From: CAZQAA01 sp964591255
GTDB taxonomy: Bacteria; Desulfobacterota; DSM-4660; Desulfatiglandales; Desulfatiglandaceae
Assembly: GCA_964591255.1 (NCBI GenBank)
Contig: CAZQAA010000200.1
Span: 1 to 16,465, forward strand
Direction of reading: 5' to 3'
DNA: 16,465 nucleotides
In this document: positions 13,942 to 16,465 of the stretch, piece by piece
Position numbering within the stretch: position 1 is the first letter of the stretch
Layout of the letters: every line of letters starts with the position of its first letter
The notes under the pieces: generated by a model
What the model was told of the DNA's origin: nothing
Seen by the model: only the letters and a program-made list of their open reading frames with translations
Databases searched by the model: none
Translations under genes and position numbers: made by a program

Positions 13942-14871
13942 ATGCGTAAATGTAAAAATTTTGGACAACAGATGATGTATCTGCTGATAACGGGAAGTCT
14001 GGTATTAAGCAGTACTGTATGGGCTGATAACCAGGCAAAGACAAAAGATATGTCAAAGGTTGAAAAAGAAGTAAAGGAAAGAATAAATGAAAAGATAGAC
14101 CAGAAACGCGTTACGATTATCAAGGAAGCTGTGGCCGCTCTTGAGCAGACCAAAAAGGCTATCGAGGCCTTGAAGAAAAAAGATAAACAGGCGGCCATTA
14201 ATGCATTGGCTTTGGTCACGGGCAAACTGGAAGTCGTCATTGCCATGGATCCTGAAATAGCTAATGCTCCCATAGACGTGCGGATGGAACAGTTCGATCT
14301 CTATGCAACTGTGGATGACATACGGAAAGCCGTGAAAACCGCTGAAGATCTTCTGGAAGACGGTGAGGTGCAGCAGGCCCGCAGGCTTCTGTCCGGCCTG
14401 GCTTCGGAGATCGATATCGTTGTTACTTCACTGCCGTTGAAGGGATATGCAGAAGGTATCAAGGCTGTGGCAAAACTGGTGGATGAAGACAAGTTCGAGG
14501 AGGCAATAGATGGATTGTATGAACTGCTCTCCACTACTGTAATCACCAGACATATCATTCCACTGCCGATTCTCCGGGTTGAAGAGCTGCTGAAAAAGGC
14601 GGAGAAATTGGCTGAGACAAAAGGACGTACGGATGAGCAGAACAAGGAACTGAGCAATCTGCTGGACAAGGCTGTGATTCAGTTGGAAATGGCAGAAGCC
14701 CTCGGTTATGGCGATAAGAAAGAGTATAAAGAATTTTACCGACAGATAAAGAAAATAAGAAAAAAGACCGAAGGCGGCAAATTTGGTTCCGGCATCTTTG
14801 ATGAATTGAAAGGATCGCTGAGAAATTTCAAGGAAAAATTTTTCAAGGATTTTAATAAATCAGAAAAGTAA
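13942..14871 (+). CDS. yfdX: YfdX-family periplasmic stress protein
   Basis: A 309-residue secreted protein of the YfdX family. A signal peptide covers about residues 1-28 (MMYLLITGSLVLSSTVWA-D). The mature protein is almost entirely helical and shows the family layout: an AVAALEQTKKAIEALKKKDKQAAINALALVTGKLE helical pair, the conserved APIDVRMEQ turn, EDGEVQQARRLLSGL, SLPLKGYAEGIKAVAKL, then TTVITRHIIPLPILRVEELLKKAEKL and finally QLEMAEALGYGDKKEY. YfdX proteins of enteric bacteria are linked to acid, heat and antimicrobial tolerance and proposed as periplasmic chaperones; their mechanism is not settled. The C-terminal 50 residues are Lys-rich. It is the first gene of a four-gene run and sits next to hdeD, as in transmissible stress-tolerance islands. 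Confidence 0.85.
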   Translation: MRKCKNFGQQMMYLLITGSLVLSSTVWADNQAKTKDMSKVEKEVKERINEKIDQKRVTIIKEAVAALEQTKKAIEALKKKDKQAAINALALVTGKLEVVIAMDPEIANAPIDVRMEQFDLYATVDDIRKAVKTAEDLLEDGEVQQARRLLSGLASEIDIVVTSLPLKGYAEGIKAVAKLVDEDKFEEAIDGLYELLSTTVITRHIIPLPILRVEELLKKAEKLAETKGRTDEQNKELSNLLDKAVIQLEMAEALGYGDKKEYKEFYRQIKKIRKKTEGGKFGSGIFDELKGSLRNFKEKFFKDFNKSEK

Positions 14872-14878
14872 TCCGGTT

Positions 14879-14912
14879 CGGGCAGGAGTCCCGGAGTAGA
14901 GGCTTCTGCCCG
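14879..14912 (+). terminator. Strong intercistronic hairpin between yfdX and hdeD
   Basis: CGGGCAGGAG (14879-14888) pairs with CTTCTGCCCG (14903-14912) over 10 positions with one G-T, around a 14-base loop, starting 7 bases after the YfdX stop. It is followed by TCTATATT rather than a clean T-run. It may be a partial terminator or an mRNA-stabilising hairpin that sets a higher yfdX level than the downstream genes. Confidence 0.5.
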
Positions 14913-14937
14913 TCTATATTCACAGGAGAATAAAATT

Positions 14938-15537
14938 ATGGAGGCGAAAAATCAGGAGGTTTCTGGAGACATGGGAATCGGAGAACTGGAGGAACTCCCA
15001 CGCAAGTGGAAATTGATGCTGGCCCTCGGGATACTTATGGCGGTGGCCGGGACAATGGGTTTGTATATGGCAGTTGCAGTAACCCTTGTAACTGTTCTTC
15101 TTTACGGTGGGATGTTGATGGCAGGTGGTATCCTTTCACTGGTTCATTTTTTTAAGGTTAGAGAGAAAAAATGGCATGGCCGGATGACTGATTTATTGCT
15201 GACACTGCTCTATATCGGGTTAGGCGTTGTCATTTTTATAAATCCGGTGGCTGCTTCAGCAGCATTGACCTTGTTACTGGGCGCTCTTTTCATGTGTATG
15301 GGGATATTACGGATCAGATATGGCTTTCGTTGCCGAAAACAAGGATGGAAATGGCTGCTTCCAGTGACGGTGGGACTTTTGGATTGTGTCTTTGCCTTGG
15401 TTATAGCTCTCAGTTGGCCGGTATCGGGCCTCTGGGTTATTGGTCTGTTTGTGAGTATTGAACTTATAATGAACGGCTGGATTTTAATCTGGACAGCACT
15501 TGCTGTACGAAAATTAGGCAGAACTACAACAGAGTAA
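14938..15537 (+). CDS. hdeD: HdeD-family (DUF308) inner-membrane stress protein
   Basis: A 199-residue polytopic membrane protein. Six hydrophobic helices occur at about 26-46, 47-66, 80-100, 105-124, 138-158 and 163-187, arranged as repeated pairs. GWKWLLPVTVGLLDCVFALVIALSWP and LLGALFMCMGILRIRYGF segments are typical of HdeD/DUF308. E. coli HdeD is needed for acid resistance at high cell density; copies in heat-resistance islands accompany yfdX. The biochemical activity is unknown. An N-terminal acidic segment of about 20 residues precedes the first helix. AGGAG lies 9 bases before the ATG. It is 66 bases after yfdX and 29 bases before the histone-fold gene, so cotranscription is likely. 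Confidence 0.85.
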   Translation: MEAKNQEVSGDMGIGELEELPRKWKLMLALGILMAVAGTMGLYMAVAVTLVTVLLYGGMLMAGGILSLVHFFKVREKKWHGRMTDLLLTLLYIGLGVVIFINPVAASAALTLLLGALFMCMGILRIRYGFRCRKQGWKWLLPVTVGLLDCVFALVIALSWPVSGLWVIGLFVSIELIMNGWILIWTALAVRKLGRTTTE

Positions 15538-15566
15538 AAACAAAAAATGGTAGCGAGGTCTTTGAC

Positions 15567-16013
15567 ATGGTTATAGGTGCAAAACAGTTGCAGCATTTGT
15601 TTAGACGTGTGGCCGGCCTGGATATAGATAAAAGCGATGTAAAAAGATTGAATGATTTTATCAGTAAACGGCTGCATGCGCTTCTTATCCAGGGTCAGGT
15701 GGCTGCCAGCGTCAATGGTCGTGACATAATAGATTACCAGGATATACCGATCACATACGGATTACAGCTTGCCATACGTGATTTCAAAGAAATAGACCAG
15801 GAGCTTGCCGTGGCTACTATCCTTGAACAGCTGGCCAAACTGCCTCCGCTGCGAAAAGGACTTTCAAAAATACTGGAAAAGAAGCTGCCGCTGCTGGTTG
15901 GCGGTATTACGGTGAGCCTGGCCCGGATATTTAAAATCGTAAATAGTGATGTTAAGAATCCAGCAAGCCTTGAGTGGGAAAAGGTGGAAGAAATTTATCG
16001 TGTCCTGCTGTAA
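15567..16013 (+). CDS. DUF1931 histone-fold protein
   Basis: A 148-residue protein matching the DUF1931 family, whose characterised structural example (Aq_328 of Aquifex) has two histone folds in one chain. Recognisable blocks are LQHLFRRVAGLDIDKSDVKRLNDFI, VNGRDIIDYQDIPITYGLQLAIRDF (helix-loop-helix with the DIxxxDxPxTxGL signature), ILEQLAKLPPL, and the second half LPLLVGGITVSLARIFKIVNSDVKNPASLEWEKVEEIYRVLL. Length and end points fit a full-length member. No signal peptide, so cytoplasmic. It may bind or compact DNA, but the role of bacterial DUF1931 proteins is not established. GAGG lies 8 bases before the ATG. The position after yfdX-hdeD suggests stress-induced expression. Confidence 0.8.
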   Translation: MVIGAKQLQHLFRRVAGLDIDKSDVKRLNDFISKRLHALLIQGQVAASVNGRDIIDYQDIPITYGLQLAIRDFKEIDQELAVATILEQLAKLPPLRKGLSKILEKKLPLLVGGITVSLARIFKIVNSDVKNPASLEWEKVEEIYRVLL

Positions 16014-16079
16014 TAAAAATTGTCACCTTTCTGGAATCATTATTGGTGTCGAAATCCTGGATAAACGAGAAGCGGAAAA

Positions 16080-16415
16080 ATGGTGGAACTGATTATCAAA
16101 AACATCAATGAAGTGGAGGAAGTATTTCACAAGGATCTGGAAGAGCTGTGTCATGAAAAGAGCACGTTTTTCAAAGAGCTTTTCAAAAAATATGACAAAC
16201 CGATGACTCTGGAGGTGATTTTTGATCATTCATCAGCCCTTTATAAAGTAATAGCATCTCTCAATCTAAAGAGCAAAAAAGTCTTGGTTGTTGAGGAGGA
16301 CAAGGATGTGATCAAAGCGACCACCACCGTATTCAACTCGCTGAAAAAATTGGCAAAACGGCAGCATGAATTGGAGCGTAAAGATTACGAGTACAAGCGG
16401 AAGAACAGGAAGTGA
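16080..16415 (+). CDS. Small HPF/RaiA-like protein (tentative)
   Basis: A 111-residue cytoplasmic protein, mainly beta-alpha followed by a basic tail. The second half, IASLNLKSKKVLVVEEDKDVIKATTTVFNSLKKLAKRQ with a Lys/Arg-rich end, follows the pattern of ribosome-hibernation factors (strand, short turn, K-V-L-x-x-E-E-x-x-D-V, then a helix with regularly placed hydrophobics and K/R, then a basic tail). HPF/RaiA proteins bind the 30S decoding centre and silence ribosomes under stress. The first half, LIIKNINEVEEVFHKDLEEL, would be the beta1-alpha1 unit. Similarity is at fold level only, and several usual HPF residues differ, so this could be an unrelated ferredoxin-like protein. It follows the histone-fold gene by 66 bases; a purine-rich GAGAAGCGG precedes the ATG. 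Confidence 0.5.
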   Translation: MVELIIKNINEVEEVFHKDLEELCHEKSTFFKELFKKYDKPMTLEVIFDHSSALYKVIASLNLKSKKVLVVEEDKDVIKATTTVFNSLKKLAKRQHELERKDYEYKRKNRK

Positions 16416-16465
16416 CATCTCACGATCCGGATTACCTTTTGACAAATAAATCTCCCATGAAAAAC

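Noticed and set aside
16416..16465. Possible start of another gene at 16456 (ATGAAAAAC)
   Set aside because: Only 10 bases remain in the window and no clear Shine-Dalgarno precedes it; cannot be supported.
1..16465. CRISPR arrays, tRNA and rRNA genes
   Set aside because: No regularly spaced direct repeats, no tRNA T-arm motifs in a cloverleaf context and no rRNA-like stretches were seen.

Overview
The window (16,465 bp) looks like an accessory metal- and envelope-stress region from a Gram-negative anaerobe, most plausibly a Desulfobacterota-type ('deltaproteobacterial') organism. That guess rests on the family mix: an NtrC/ZraR-type sigma54 regulator, a ZraP-like periplasmic protein with a Pro/Gly/Cys-rich tail, an oversized CusA, a DUF1931 histone-fold protein and YfdX/HdeD. 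It is inference from protein families, not a taxonomic result. Nearly all genes are on the + strand; the only convincing - strand gene is the transposase at the left edge.

Layout. (1) 6-692, - strand: an IS1595-family transposase with its DDE-type core but no recognisable N-terminal zinc ribbon. (2) 878-2663: a strong sigma54 promoter, a ZraP-like metal-binding periplasmic protein, then small envelope proteins (SHOCT membrane protein, an unrecognised membrane protein, a possible 21-residue Cys-rich peptide, a secreted protein with a lectin/tail-fibre-like domain). (3) 2744-10117: a compact Cus-type copper/silver efflux operon encoding a TolC-family outer-membrane channel, a periplasmic YHS protein, a CusB-type adaptor with metal-binding domains at both ends, and a 1304-residue CusA-type pump with extra membrane helices and a large hydrophilic insertion. 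(4) 10118-11047: a scar holding a broken tyrosine-recombinase fragment, a broken IS3-family transposase fragment, a perfect 10-bp inverted repeat and about 350 bp without a gene. (5) 11048-13749: a translationally coupled sensor kinase and sigma54-dependent response regulator of the ZraS/ZraR type. (6) 13866-16415: a possible sigma54 promoter followed by YfdX, HdeD, a DUF1931 histone-fold protein and a small protein resembling the ribosome-hibernation factor HPF/RaiA.

How it may work together (inference). The kinase/regulator pair probably senses envelope or metal stress. The best sigma54 promoter in the window lies before the zraP-like gene, as in the known E. coli ZraPSR system, and a weaker sigma54-like site lies before yfdX, directly downstream of the regulator gene. 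The regulator may therefore control two arms: periplasmic metal buffering on the far side of the efflux operon, and a general stress operon (periplasmic YfdX, membrane HdeD, nucleoid histone-fold protein, ribosome-associated protein). The second arm recalls the yfdX-hdeD pair of transmissible heat/stress-tolerance islands, here joined to a chromatin-like and a ribosome-hibernation-like gene. It is the most interesting candidate system here and may continue past the right edge.
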